Below are positions 8,663-16,925 of a DNA stretch of 64,000 nt, one piece after another (positions within the stretch are counted from its first letter, which is position 1; every line of letters begins with the position of its first letter). Below the pieces are notes generated by a model, which did not search any database, had not been told where the DNA came from, and saw only the letters and a program-made list of their open reading frames with translations. The stretch is from Azospirillum brasilense (GTDB taxonomy: Bacteria; Pseudomonadota; Alphaproteobacteria; Azospirillales; Azospirillaceae): NCBI RefSeq assembly GCF_001315015.1, contig NZ_CP012917.1, forward strand, positions 251,001 to 315,000. The letters run 5' to 3'. The translations under genes and the position numbers were made by a program.

Positions 8663-11332
8663 ATGTCTAGGCCGTCCTCCCCGCTCAACGCCGCCGGAGC
8701 CGCCTATCTCGAAGCGTTGCAGGAACGTTTCCGCGAGGACCCGGCCTCGGTGGACGTGAGCTGGCGCGCCGTCTTCCAGATCCTCGACGAGCTGGGCGCC
8801 GTTCCCGCCGGCATGCCGTCCGGCGCCCCGGCCGGCGATCCGACGGTTCCGCTGCGGCAGGAGGAGATCCGCCAGCGCGGCCACGCCGCCGCCGCGCTCG
8901 ACCCGCTGGGCCGCGCCGCGCCTCCCGAACTCTCCGCGTCCGAGGACGCCCAGACCGTGCGCCTGCGCCGGCTCTACCAGGGCACGCTGACGCTGGAGAC
9001 CGCGCACATCGACGATCCGGCGCTGCGCTCCTGGCTGCGCGACGCCTATGAGGGGGCGGAGACCGCTCCGCCCGCCGAGGCGCGCCGCCGCGCCCTGGCG
9101 CTGCTGACCGCGGCGGAGGAGTTCGAACGGCTGCTCGGCGTCCGTTACCCGACCAAGAAGCGGTTCGGGGCGGAGGGCATGGAGACGCTGATCCCGCTGC
9201 TCGACCGCATCCTCGCGGCGGCGGCGGCGGCGGGCGTCACCGAGGTGCAGGTCGGGACCATGCACCGCGGCCGGCTCAGCCTGATGGCCAACGCGCTGGG
9301 CAAGCCGCTGGTCGAGCTGTTCGCCGGGATCAAGGGCATGCATCCCTTCCTGGCCGACCCGCCGGTTCCCGCCGACGTGCCCTATCACATGGGGGTGGAG
9401 AGCAACCTCACCTTCGGCGAGCGGTCGCTGGCGCTGACCCTGTCGCCCAACCCGTCGCATCTGGAAGCCATCAACCCGGTCACGCTGGGCCGCGCGCGGG
9501 CGCGTCAGGACCTGGAGCGGGAGCAGGGCGGCGAGGCCAAGCGGGTGCTCTGCGTGCTGCTGCACACCGACGCCAGCGTGATCGGCCAGGGCAGCGTGAC
9601 GGAGGCGCTGCAACTGTCCGGCGTGCCCGGCTTCACCGTCGCCGGCACCATCCACGTCATCGTCAACAACCAGATCGGCTTCACCACCGAGCGGGAGGAG
9701 GCGCGGACCTCGCTCCACTGCACCGGCCTGTGGAAGGCGGTGGACAGCCCCATCCTGCACGTCAACGCCGACGACCCCGACGCCGCCCTGCGCGCCGCCG
9801 ACCTCGCCGTGGCCTTCCGGCAGGCGCACGGACGCGACGCGGTGATCGATCTCGTCGGCTACCGCCGCAACGGCCACAACGAGATCGACGAGCCGCGCTT
9901 CACCCAGCCGCTCGACTACAAGGCGATCGACGCCCACCCGCCGGCCCGCGCGCTCTACGCGCAGCGGCTGGCGGCTGACGGGCTGGTTGGCCCCGAGGAG
10001 GCCGAGGCGCTGGCCGCCGGGCACAAGACCCGCTTCCAGGAGGCGCTGGCCGCGGCCTCCGACCATCGGCCGAACCACGACGGCTTCCCCGGCGGGCGCT
10101 GGGCGCCCTTCGCCCCGGCCGGCGCGCCTCCCGCCGAACCGGACACCGGCATTGCCGATGACCGGCTGCGTGGGCTGCTGGCGGCGCTGGCCGCCATTCC
10201 CGACGGGCTCGCCGTGGACCGCAAGGTGGAGCGCGTCATCCGCCGTCGCGCCGAGGAGCCGCTGGACTGGGCGACCGGCGAGGCGCTGGCCTTCGCCACG
10301 CTGCTGGCCGAGGGCACGCCGGTGCGGCTGACCGGCCAGGACGTGGTGCGCGGCGCCTTCTCGCACCGCCATTTCGCGCTGACCGACACCAACACCGGGC
10401 GCCGCCATGTCAGCCTGAACCATCTGGGGGTGGAGCAGGCGCGGTTCGACGTGGTCAACAGCCCGCTGTCGGAATACGCCGTTCTCGGCTTCGAATACGG
10501 CTACAGCCTGGAGCGGCCCGACGCGCTGGTGATCTGGGAGGCGCAGTTCGGCGACTTCGCCAACGGCGCGCAGATCATGATCGACCAGTTCATCGTCAGC
10601 GCCGAGGACAAGTGGCGCCAGCCCTCCGGCCTCGTCATCCTGCTGCCGCACGGGTTGGAAGGGCAGGGGCCGGAACACTCCTCCGCCCGGCCGGAACGCT
10701 TCCTCCAGATGGCGGCGCGCGACAACATCCGCGTCGCCCACCCCTCGACCCCGGCCAACTACTTCCACCTGCTGCGCCGGCAAATGCTGCGCCGCGACCG
10801 CAAGCCGCTGGTGGTGCTGAGCCCGAAGACGCTGCTGCGCCTGCCCGCCGCCGTGTCGACCCTGGCCGACTGCGCGCCGGGCACCGCCTTCCAGCCGGTG
10901 ATCGTCACCGCCGGGGCGCGGGTCGAGCGCATCCTGCTGTGCAGCGGCAAGCTGGCCTACGAGCTGGAGCGCGAACGGGCCGAGCGCAGCGCCGAGGCCG
11001 TGGCGGTGGTCCGGCTGGAATCGCTGTACCCTCTGCCCGACGCCGCGCTGTCGGCGCTGTTCCGCCGCTGGCCGGGCGCGTCCTGCGCCTGGGTGCAGGA
11101 GGAGCCGTGCAATCTCGGCGCCTGGAGCTATCTGGACCGCCGTCTGGAGGCGTTGCGCGCGGCCGCCGGCTGCGCCGAACCGCGCGTCGCCTGCGTGGCC
11201 CGCGACGAGGCGGCGTCGCCCGCCGGCAGCTTCCACGGCGACCACGAGGCCGACCAGCGCCGGCTGGTCGAGCAAGCCTTCGCCGGGATCGCCGCGTCCC
11301 TCCCGCCCCGCGAGACGATCGCGGCGGACTGA
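8663..11332 (+). CDS. 2-oxoglutarate dehydrogenase E1-type thiamine diphosphate subunit (paralogue)
   Basis: About 889 residues homologous to SucA/OGDH/DHTKD1 E1 enzymes, which decarboxylate 2-oxoglutarate or 2-oxoadipate using ThDP and pass the acyl group to a lipoyl E2. Landmarks: GTMHRGRLSLM, HTDASVIGQGSVTEALQLS, the ThDP/Mg motif IHVIVNNQIGFTT, DLVGYRRNGHNEIDEPRFTQ and FGDFANGAQIMIDQFI in the C-terminal pyrimidine-binding half. It is shorter than usual SucA (about 940-990), and no E2 or E3 gene is adjacent, so this is probably an accessory E1. The ATG at 8663 was preferred; GTG at 8654 is also possible, and neither has a strong ribosome site. Confidence 0.88.
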   Translation: MSRPSSPLNAAGAAYLEALQERFREDPASVDVSWRAVFQILDELGAVPAGMPSGAPAGDPTVPLRQEEIRQRGHAAAALDPLGRAAPPELSASEDAQTVRLRRLYQGTLTLETAHIDDPALRSWLRDAYEGAETAPPAEARRRALALLTAAEEFERLLGVRYPTKKRFGAEGMETLIPLLDRILAAAAAAGVTEVQVGTMHRGRLSLMANALGKPLVELFAGIKGMHPFLADPPVPADVPYHMGVESNLTFGERSLALTLSPNPSHLEAINPVTLGRARARQDLEREQGGEAKRVLCVLLHTDASVIGQGSVTEALQLSGVPGFTVAGTIHVIVNNQIGFTTEREEARTSLHCTGLWKAVDSPILHVNADDPDAALRAADLAVAFRQAHGRDAVIDLVGYRRNGHNEIDEPRFTQPLDYKAIDAHPPARALYAQRLAADGLVGPEEAEALAAGHKTRFQEALAAASDHRPNHDGFPGGRWAPFAPAGAPPAEPDTGIADDRLRGLLAALAAIPDGLAVDRKVERVIRRRAEEPLDWATGEALAFATLLAEGTPVRLTGQDVVRGAFSHRHFALTDTNTGRRHVSLNHLGVEQARFDVVNSPLSEYAVLGFEYGYSLERPDALVIWEAQFGDFANGAQIMIDQFIVSAEDKWRQPSGLVILLPHGLEGQGPEHSSARPERFLQMAARDNIRVAHPSTPANYFHLLRRQMLRRDRKPLVVLSPKTLLRLPAAVSTLADCAPGTAFQPVIVTAGARVERILLCSGKLAYELERERAERSAEAVAVVRLESLYPLPDAALSALFRRWPGASCAWVQEEPCNLGAWSYLDRRLEALRAAAGCAEPRVACVARDEAASPAGSFHGDHEADQRRLVEQAFAGIAASLPPRETIAAD

Positions 11333-11349
11333 CGCCCCGGCCCTGGAAT

Positions 11350-11525
11350 CCCTCTCCCCTCCGGGGAGAGGGCAGGGTGAGGGGGCAGCGTGGGCTGCAA
11401 GCCCGCGCCAGGGGATTGCCAAGGGGCAGCACGCCCCTTGGCGGTGCGCCGCAGGCGCACTGGTCCCCCTCACCCTCCCCACGCCTGCGGCGCGGGTCCC
11501 CTCCCTCTCCCCGGAGGGGCGAGGG
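11350..11525. repeat. Dispersed GC-rich inverted repeat (copy 2, long)
   Basis: About 175 bp fold-back element opening with CCCTCTCCCCTCCGGGGAGA and closing with CCCTCTCCCCGGAGGGGCGA; inner arms GGGTGAGGGGGC and CCCCCTCACCC also pair. It contains smaller stems such as CCAAGGGGC/GCCCCTTGG. It occupies most of the 279-bp gap between the E1 gene and mcd. Confidence 0.75.
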
Positions 11526-11611
11526 CTATAATGGCCGAATGCGAGTGCCCTGCTTCCTCCAAAGGAGGACAGACGGGCTGACCCGAACAACAAGAACCGA
11601 GGAAACGCGCC

Positions 11612-13300
11612 ATGTCGTCCACCCCAACCTCCAACGGCCCGCTTCCGCTGCCCGACCTGCTGTCCACCACGGCGGCGGCGCTCGACGCGGTGGCGCGGCT
11701 GGCCGAGGCCGCCGAGCGCGGCGTCGCCGCGCTGGTGGCGCCGGACGGGCGCGTCGATGCGGCGGCGCTCGACCGCCATCAGGTGGCGGCACACGGCTTC
11801 GCCTGGGTGGCGACCTACGCCGAGGCGCTGCGCCAGATGCAGGGCTGGGCGGAGCGGCTGGACCGCGCGGGCCGGCTGGGCGAGCTGGAAGCCTGCATGC
11901 TCCAGGCCGCCTTCGGCGAGTATCTGGCCCAGCTCGACGGCGGTCTGGCGATGAGCCAGGGCGAGATCGTCCGTCCCGCCGATTTCGGGCTGGACGAGGC
12001 GGAGCGCGCCGCCTTCCGCACCGAGGCGGTGCGCCGGCTGATCGCCGCCGGCAACGCCTCCGCCCTGCGGCTGCGCATCGCCGAGCTGCTGGCCGACGCG
12101 CTGCACGGCGGCGGCTTCGGCGAGGCGGCTCTGGAGGACGAGGCGCTTGACATGGTGCGCGAGCAGTTCCGCCGCTTCGTCGCCGACGTGGTGGAGCCGC
12201 ACGCCCACGAGTGGCACCTGAAGGATGAGCTGATTCCGATGCCGGTCGTCGAGCAGATGGCCGAGATGGGTGTCTTCGGCCTGACCGTTCCGGAGGAGGA
12301 CGGCGGGCTCGGCATGGGCAAGCTCGCCATGTGCGTGGTGACGGAGGAGCTGTCGCGCGGCTACATCGGCGTCGGCTCGCTCGGCACCCGCGCGGAGATC
12401 GCCGCCGAGCTGATCCGCCTGGGCGGCACCGCCGAGCAGCGGGCGCGCTGGCTGCCGCGCCTCGCGTCCGGCGAGATACTGCCAACCGCCGTCTTCACCG
12501 AGCCCAACACCGGCTCCGACCTGGGCAGTCTGCGCACCCGCGCGGTTCTGGAGGGCGACACCTACCGCGTCACCGGGGCGAAGACCTGGATCACCCACGG
12601 CAGCCGGTCGGACCTGATGACTCTGCTGGTGCGCACCGATCCGGACGCCCCCGGCTACCGCGGCCTGTCGATGCTGCTGGCCGAGAAGCCGCGCGGCACC
12701 GAGGCGGACCCCTTCCCGGCCGAGGGCATGAGCGGCGGCGAAATTCCGGTTCTCGGCTACCGCGGCATGAAGGAGTACGAGATCGGCTTCGACGGCTTCG
12801 CCGTTCCGCGCGAAAACCTGCTGGGCGGGGTCGAGGGCCAGGGCTTCAAGCAGCTGATGGCGACCTTCGAATCCGCCCGCGTCCAGACCGCCGCCCGCGC
12901 CGTCGGCGTGGCGCAGAACGCGATGGAGCTCGGCCTGCGCTACGCCCAGGAGCGCGTCCAGTTCGGCCGCCCGCTCGCCGCCTTCCCGCGCGTCGCCGGC
13001 AAGATCGCCTGGATGGCCGTGGAGACGATGATCGCCCGCCAGCTCACCTACTTCGCCGCGCGCGAGAAGGACAGCGACCGCCGTTGCGACATCGAGGCCG
13101 GCATGGCCAAGCTGCTGGCGGCGCGCGTCGCCTGGTCGAACGCCGACAACGCGGTGCAGATCCATGGCGGCAACGGCTACGCGGTCGAGTATCCGATCAG
13201 CCGTGTGCTGTGCGACGCCCGTATTCTGAATATTTTCGAAGGGGCGGCGGAAATCCAGGCCCAGGTTGTGGCGCGCGGCCTGCTCACCCGGCGCAATTGA
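11612..13300 (+). CDS. mcd: (2S)-methylsuccinyl-CoA dehydrogenase
   Basis: 562-residue acyl-CoA dehydrogenase with a roughly 150-residue N-terminal extension, the length and layout of Mcd, which oxidises (2S)-methylsuccinyl-CoA to mesaconyl-CoA in the ethylmalonyl-CoA pathway for acetyl-CoA assimilation. Family-specific stretches include HAHEWHLKDELIPM, EELSRGYIGVGSLGTR, FTEPNTGSDLGSLRTRAV and VLCDARILNIFEGAAEIQAQ, the last containing the glutamate at the catalytic-base position. FAD binding is expected from the TEPNTGSD and KTWITHGSR motifs; electrons would go to ETF. Start ATG 11612 follows GAGGAAACGCGCC. Other pathway genes (ccr, ecm, mch) are not in the window. Confidence 0.92.
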   Translation: MSSTPTSNGPLPLPDLLSTTAAALDAVARLAEAAERGVAALVAPDGRVDAAALDRHQVAAHGFAWVATYAEALRQMQGWAERLDRAGRLGELEACMLQAAFGEYLAQLDGGLAMSQGEIVRPADFGLDEAERAAFRTEAVRRLIAAGNASALRLRIAELLADALHGGGFGEAALEDEALDMVREQFRRFVADVVEPHAHEWHLKDELIPMPVVEQMAEMGVFGLTVPEEDGGLGMGKLAMCVVTEELSRGYIGVGSLGTRAEIAAELIRLGGTAEQRARWLPRLASGEILPTAVFTEPNTGSDLGSLRTRAVLEGDTYRVTGAKTWITHGSRSDLMTLLVRTDPDAPGYRGLSMLLAEKPRGTEADPFPAEGMSGGEIPVLGYRGMKEYEIGFDGFAVPRENLLGGVEGQGFKQLMATFESARVQTAARAVGVAQNAMELGLRYAQERVQFGRPLAAFPRVAGKIAWMAVETMIARQLTYFAAREKDSDRRCDIEAGMAKLLAARVAWSNADNAVQIHGGNGYAVEYPISRVLCDARILNIFEGAAEIQAQVVARGLLTRRN

Positions 13301-13412
13301 TCGCGAGACACGGCGGAGGACCGGGCAGGACTGACCTGTCAGGACTCCGCTTGTGTCATACCGGCGTATTCGCTATCCGACCCGGAGGCCGAACGACGAG
13401 ACCTGTCCCGCG

Positions 13413-14372
13413 ATGGAACTTCTGGAACTGCGCTACTTTGTTCAGGTGGCCGACCTTGGCAGCTTTTCCAAGGCGTCGGTCAAGCTTGGCATCACCCAGC
13501 CGGCGCTCAGCCGGCAGGTCCAGAAGCTGGAGCACGAGCTGCGCACCAGCCTGTTCTACCGCCATGGCCGCGGCGTCTCGCTGACCCAGCAGGGGCGCAA
13601 GCTCTACGACGTGGTGCGCCATCTGCTGGGCGCGCTGTCGGAGATCAAGGAGGAGATTCAGGACCAGTCGGAACGGCTGACCGGCTCGGTCACTCTGGGC
13701 CTCCCCCCGTCGATCTGCGCCACGCTGGGGGCGCCGCTGGCCCGCCGCTTCCACGAGAACTACCCCGACGCCACGCTGCGCATCCACGAGGTGTTCAGCG
13801 GCACGCTGCTGGAATGGGTCGAGGGCGGGCGGCTCGACCTCGCCGTGCTCTACGACGCCCGGCGCGGGCGCAGCATGCTGTCCTCGCCGCTGCTCGTCGA
13901 AAATCTGCTGCTCGTCCAGCCCGCCAAGGACGCGGTGGCCGGCGACGACGGGCCGGTCGAGGTGGAGACTCTGGGCGGCCTGCGCTTCGTGCTGCCGGGG
14001 CTGGAGAACGGGCTGCGCCGGGTGGTCGACGCGGCGGTGCGGCGGGCCGACATCGACCTCCAGGTCGACATGGAGATCGATTCCGTCACCGCCATCAAGC
14101 AACTGGTGGAGGAGGGGATGGGCTCGACCATCCTGCCCTTCGGCGCCGTCCACCGCGAGGTGCGCCAGGGCCGGCTGATCGCCCGCGAAATCAGCTCCAA
14201 GGACATGCACGCCATGCTCGTCACCGCGACGCCGCTGCACCAGCCGGTGTCGAAGGCGACGCGCGCCCTGCTGCGGCTGATCCACGCCGAGGTGGCGAAA
14301 TGCGTCGCCAACGGCGTGCTCAAGGGCAAGGTCGTCGCCCCCGGCAGCGCCGGGGAGAACAGCGCTCCCTGA
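13413..14372 (+). CDS. LysR-family transcriptional regulator
   Basis: 319 residues. The N-terminal winged helix (1-65) has LRYFVQVADLGSFSKASVKLGITQPALSRQVQKLE, followed by a linker helix and a periplasmic-binding-protein-like effector domain (about 95-300). It resembles the Nac/Cbl-like branch with VSLTQQGRKLYD. Upstream are ATAC-CGGC-GTAT (13358-13369) and downstream are LysR-style inverted repeats before the SDR gene, so the likely target is the SDR/CoA-transferase pair. The ATG at 13413 starts the canonical MELLELRYF. Confidence 0.92.
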   Translation: MELLELRYFVQVADLGSFSKASVKLGITQPALSRQVQKLEHELRTSLFYRHGRGVSLTQQGRKLYDVVRHLLGALSEIKEEIQDQSERLTGSVTLGLPPSICATLGAPLARRFHENYPDATLRIHEVFSGTLLEWVEGGRLDLAVLYDARRGRSMLSSPLLVENLLLVQPAKDAVAGDDGPVEVETLGGLRFVLPGLENGLRRVVDAAVRRADIDLQVDMEIDSVTAIKQLVEEGMGSTILPFGAVHREVRQGRLIAREISSKDMHAMLVTATPLHQPVSKATRALLRLIHAEVAKCVANGVLKGKVVAPGSAGENSAP

Positions 14373-14416
14373 TCCGCGCCCCCTGACGCGACGGTCATGA
14401 TCCGCTGTGGGGCCTG

Positions 14417-14444
14417 ATAGCAGCTATGACGGATGGTCCATAGC
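14417..14444 (+). promoter_or_regulatory. Candidate LysR operator upstream of SDR/CoA-transferase genes
   Basis: Two overlapping inverted repeats: ATAG-CAG-CTAT (14417-14427) and GCTATG-N10-CATAGC (14423-14444). They lie 65-92 bp before the SDR start and directly downstream of a LysR gene, a common geometry for LysR activation sites. Prediction from symmetry only. Confidence 0.45.
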
Positions 14445-14508
14445 ACGGCCCCTGCGGCGCGGATAGCCTCCCCCCATCATCACAAAATCCCTTGGGGAGG
14501 AACCGAGA

Positions 14509-15261
14509 ATGACGAAGCGTCTGGACGGCAAGGTCGCCCTGATCACCGGTGCGGCGCAGGGGCTGGGCCTCGCGATGGCCGAGACCTTCGTGCGCGAGGG
14601 TGGTTGTGTCGCGGTCGTGGACATCAACGGCGACGCCGCCAAGGCGGTCGCCGAACGGCTGGGCGAGTCCGCCATCGGCATCGCCGCCAACGTCACCAAG
14701 ATGGCCGACGTCGAGATGACCATCGCCGCCACCGTCGAAAAGTTCGGGCGGCTGGACATCCTGGTCAACAACGCCGGCTCCACCCACGCCAACGGCCCGT
14801 TCGAGAATGTGACCGAGGAGGAGTTCGACCGCGTCTTCGCGCTGAACGTCAAGTCGATCTACCTCTACTCCAAGGCGGTCGTCGCGACCATGCGGGCGCA
14901 GAAGTCCGGCGTGATCCTGAACCTCGGCTCCACCGCCGGCCTGCGGCCGCGTCCGGGCCTGGTCTGGTACAACGCGACCAAGGGCGCCGTGCACAACATC
15001 ACCAAGTCGCTGGCGCTGGAGCTGGCGCCCGACAACATCCGTGTCTGCGCCCTCGCCCCGGTCGCCACCGAGACGCCGCTGCTCGCCACCTTCATGGGCG
15101 GCGACACGCCTGAGAAGCGGGCGCGCATGATGGGCATCGTGCCGCTCGGCCGCCTGGGCCAGCCGACCGACGTCGCCAACGCCGCCCTCTACCTCGCGTC
15201 GGACGAGGCGGCCTTCCTGACCGGCGTGGTTCTGGAGATCGACGGCGGGCGTTGCGTGTAA
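14509..15261 (+). CDS. Short-chain dehydrogenase/reductase (SDR)
   Basis: 250 residues of a classical NAD(P)-dependent SDR: cofactor motif GAAQGLGLAMA (residues 14-24), NNAGST, catalytic serine in LNLGSTAG and the YNATK catalytic pair. The C-terminal ASDEAAFLTGVVLEIDGG is typical of glucose 1-dehydrogenase/3-oxoacyl-reductase-like members. Substrate cannot be told. A strong GGGGAGGAA precedes the ATG. It lies between a LysR gene and a class III CoA-transferase, 84 bp upstream of the latter, and probably acts on a compound linked to that transferase. Confidence 0.9.
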   Translation: MTKRLDGKVALITGAAQGLGLAMAETFVREGGCVAVVDINGDAAKAVAERLGESAIGIAANVTKMADVEMTIAATVEKFGRLDILVNNAGSTHANGPFENVTEEEFDRVFALNVKSIYLYSKAVVATMRAQKSGVILNLGSTAGLRPRPGLVWYNATKGAVHNITKSLALELAPDNIRVCALAPVATETPLLATFMGGDTPEKRARMMGIVPLGRLGQPTDVANAALYLASDEAAFLTGVVLEIDGGRCV

Positions 15262-15277
15262 CCCACGTCGGCCGTTA

Positions 15278-15305
15278 GCCCCCACCCCGACCCTGGGTTG
15301 GGGGC
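15278..15305. repeat. Short copy of the dispersed GC-rich repeat
   Basis: GCCCCCACCC...GGGTTGGGGGC hairpin, the outer arms of the repeat seen at 3358 and 41216 without the middle. It lies between the SDR and CoA-transferase genes. Confidence 0.55.
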
Positions 15306-15345
15306 ACCCGTCCACCACGTTGTTTCCATCTGGATCGAGACTCCC

Positions 15346-16551
15346 ATGTCCTCGCTTCTCTCCGATCTGCGCGTCGTCGAGGTGTCGGCCTTCATCGCGG
15401 CACCGCTGGGCGGCATGACGCTGGCCCAGCTGGGTGCGGAGGTGATCCGCATCGACCCCATCGGCGGCAACATCGACTACCGGCGCTGGCCGGTGGCGCC
15501 GAACGGCACCAGCCTCTACTGGACCGCGCTGAACAAGGCGAAACGGTCGGTGACGCTGGCGCTCGACCGGCCGGAGGGGCGGGAGATCGCCCAGGCGATC
15601 ATCACCGCCTCGGGCGAGAACGCGGGATTCCTGCTGACCAACCTGCCGGCCAGCGGCTGGATGGGCTACGAGGCGCTGTCGGCCAAGCGCGACGACCTGA
15701 TCATGCTGCGGCTGACCGGCAACCCGGACGGGTCGGCGGCGGTCGACTACACCGTCAACTGCGCCAGCGGCTTCCCGATGGCGACCGGCCGCGGCGGTGA
15801 GCCGGTGAACCATGTGCTTCCGGCCTGGGATGTCGCCGCCGGCCTCTATCTCGCCACTGGCCTGCTGGCGGCGGAGCGGCACCGCCGCCGCACCGGGCGC
15901 GGGCAGGAGGTGACGGTGGCGCTGGCCGACGTGATGCTGGCGACGGTCGGCAACCTCGGCTACCTCGCCGACGTCCGGGTCAACGGCGCGGTGCGGCCGC
16001 CGATGGGCAATGACCTCTATGGTGCCTACGGCCGCGATTTCGCCACCGCCGACGGCCGGCGGGCGATGGTCGTCGCCATCTCCAACCGCCAGTGGAAGGC
16101 GCTGGGCAAGGCGACCGGGCTGACCGAGCGGCTGGCAATGATCGGTCCGCTGATGGACGTGGACATGAACGACGAGGGCGGGCGATTCGTGGCGCGCGAC
16201 GCCATCTCCGCCGTGCTCGCCCCCTGGTTCGCCGCCCGCACTTTGGCCGAGGTTGAGAGTGCCTTCGCCGGAGCGGGCGTGCTGTGGGGGCCGTACCGGG
16301 ATTTCGGCCAGCTGGTGGCCGAGGACGCGCGCTGCTCCACCGCCAACCCGCTGTTCCGCGAGGTCGAGCAGCCGGAGGTCGGGCCGCTGCTGGTTCCCGG
16401 CTCGCCCCTCGGCTTCCCCGGCCTGGGCGAGCGCACCGACCACCGCCCGGCGCCCGTCCTGGGGCAGGACACCGACGCGGTGCTGGCCGACCTGCTCGGC
16501 CTGCCGTCGGCCGAGATCGGCCGCCTGCACGACGCTGGCATCGTCGCCTGA
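15346..16551 (+). CDS. Class III (CaiB/BaiF) CoA-transferase, resembling mesaconyl-CoA C1-C4 CoA transferase
   Basis: 401 residues of the family III CoA-transferase fold. LRVVEVSAFIAAPLGGMTLA starts the N-terminal domain and D162 in HVLPAWD is the expected catalytic aspartate that forms the acyl anhydride. The overall pattern (GNIDYRRWPV, GLLAAERHRR, NDLYGAYGRDF, NRQWKALGKATGL, EEG-like NDEGGRF) recalls 2-methylfumaryl-CoA isomerase (Mct) of the 3-hydroxypropionate bi-cycle, from remembered family features rather than an alignment. This would act on mesaconyl-CoA, the product of the nearby mcd. The ATG at 15346 begins the conserved N-terminus; an upstream in-frame start at 15298 falls in a repeat. 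Confidence 0.8.
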   Translation: MSSLLSDLRVVEVSAFIAAPLGGMTLAQLGAEVIRIDPIGGNIDYRRWPVAPNGTSLYWTALNKAKRSVTLALDRPEGREIAQAIITASGENAGFLLTNLPASGWMGYEALSAKRDDLIMLRLTGNPDGSAAVDYTVNCASGFPMATGRGGEPVNHVLPAWDVAAGLYLATGLLAAERHRRRTGRGQEVTVALADVMLATVGNLGYLADVRVNGAVRPPMGNDLYGAYGRDFATADGRRAMVVAISNRQWKALGKATGLTERLAMIGPLMDVDMNDEGGRFVARDAISAVLAPWFAARTLAEVESAFAGAGVLWGPYRDFGQLVAEDARCSTANPLFREVEQPEVGPLLVPGSPLGFPGLGERTDHRPAPVLGQDTDAVLADLLGLPSAEIGRLHDAGIVA

Positions 16552-16645
16552 CCATGTGAGCGGGGGCGAGACGACCGGCGCGTGGGGGTGTTGGTGAGGC
16601 TTACGGCGGGCCGCATCGGCCCGCCTCATGCCGGAGGATGACGCG

Positions 16646-16801
16646 ATGGGCGACAACCGCAACACCGACTCCCAGCCGCAAGCCGAGAACGACCGCGCGA
16701 CTGGCAAGCCCGAGGACAAGCCGGCGGCGACCAAGGACGAGATGACCAAGGCCCAGGAGGACGCCGCGCGGGAGCGCGCGGACAAGGGCGGTTACCAGTA
16801 A
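16646..16801 (+). CDS. Small hydrophilic protein, 51 residues
   Basis: Reads MGDNRNTDSQPQAENDRATG and ends ERADKGGYQ. A good ribosome site (GGAGG, eight bases before the ATG) supports it. The protein is rich in D, E, K, N, Q and A with no hydrophobic core, so it is probably disordered. An ATG at 16628 in the same frame would add MPEDDA but would place the GGAGG inside the gene. Function unknown; it lies between the CoA-transferase and norE-like genes. Confidence 0.65.
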   Translation: MGDNRNTDSQPQAENDRATGKPEDKPAATKDEMTKAQEDAARERADKGGYQ

Positions 16802-16847
16802 GCTGCGTCACCTGATCGGCGCTGCCTGATCAACAACGGTCCGCGAG

Positions 16848-16863
16848 TTTGCCCCCGGGCAAA
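16848..16863. promoter_or_regulatory. Inverted repeat before norE-like gene
   Basis: TTTGCCC-CC-GGGCAAA, 62 bp before the norE-like start and 46 bp after the 51-residue gene. It could be an operator or a short hairpin; there is no T-run for a terminator and it does not match an FNR/NNR box (TTGAT-N4-ATCAA). Confidence 0.35.
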
Positions 16864-16925
16864 GACGGCGTCCGTCTCCCGCGCCATGGTCCCGTCCGGT
16901 CATCACTTCCGGAAGGACAGCGGAC

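Noticed and set aside
8639..13165. 1508-codon open frame on the minus strand
   Set aside because: Antisense shadow of the E1 and mcd genes caused by GC-rich third codon positions; low-complexity R/G/H/Q composition, no domain motif, and both genes opposite are clear.
14395..16785. 796-codon minus-strand open frame
   Set aside because: Shadow of the SDR and CoA-transferase genes; the sense genes have complete catalytic motifs.
16801..16863. Possible FNR/NNR box upstream of norE-like gene
   Set aside because: TGATC half-sites are present but no TTGAT-N4-ATCAA arrangement could be found.
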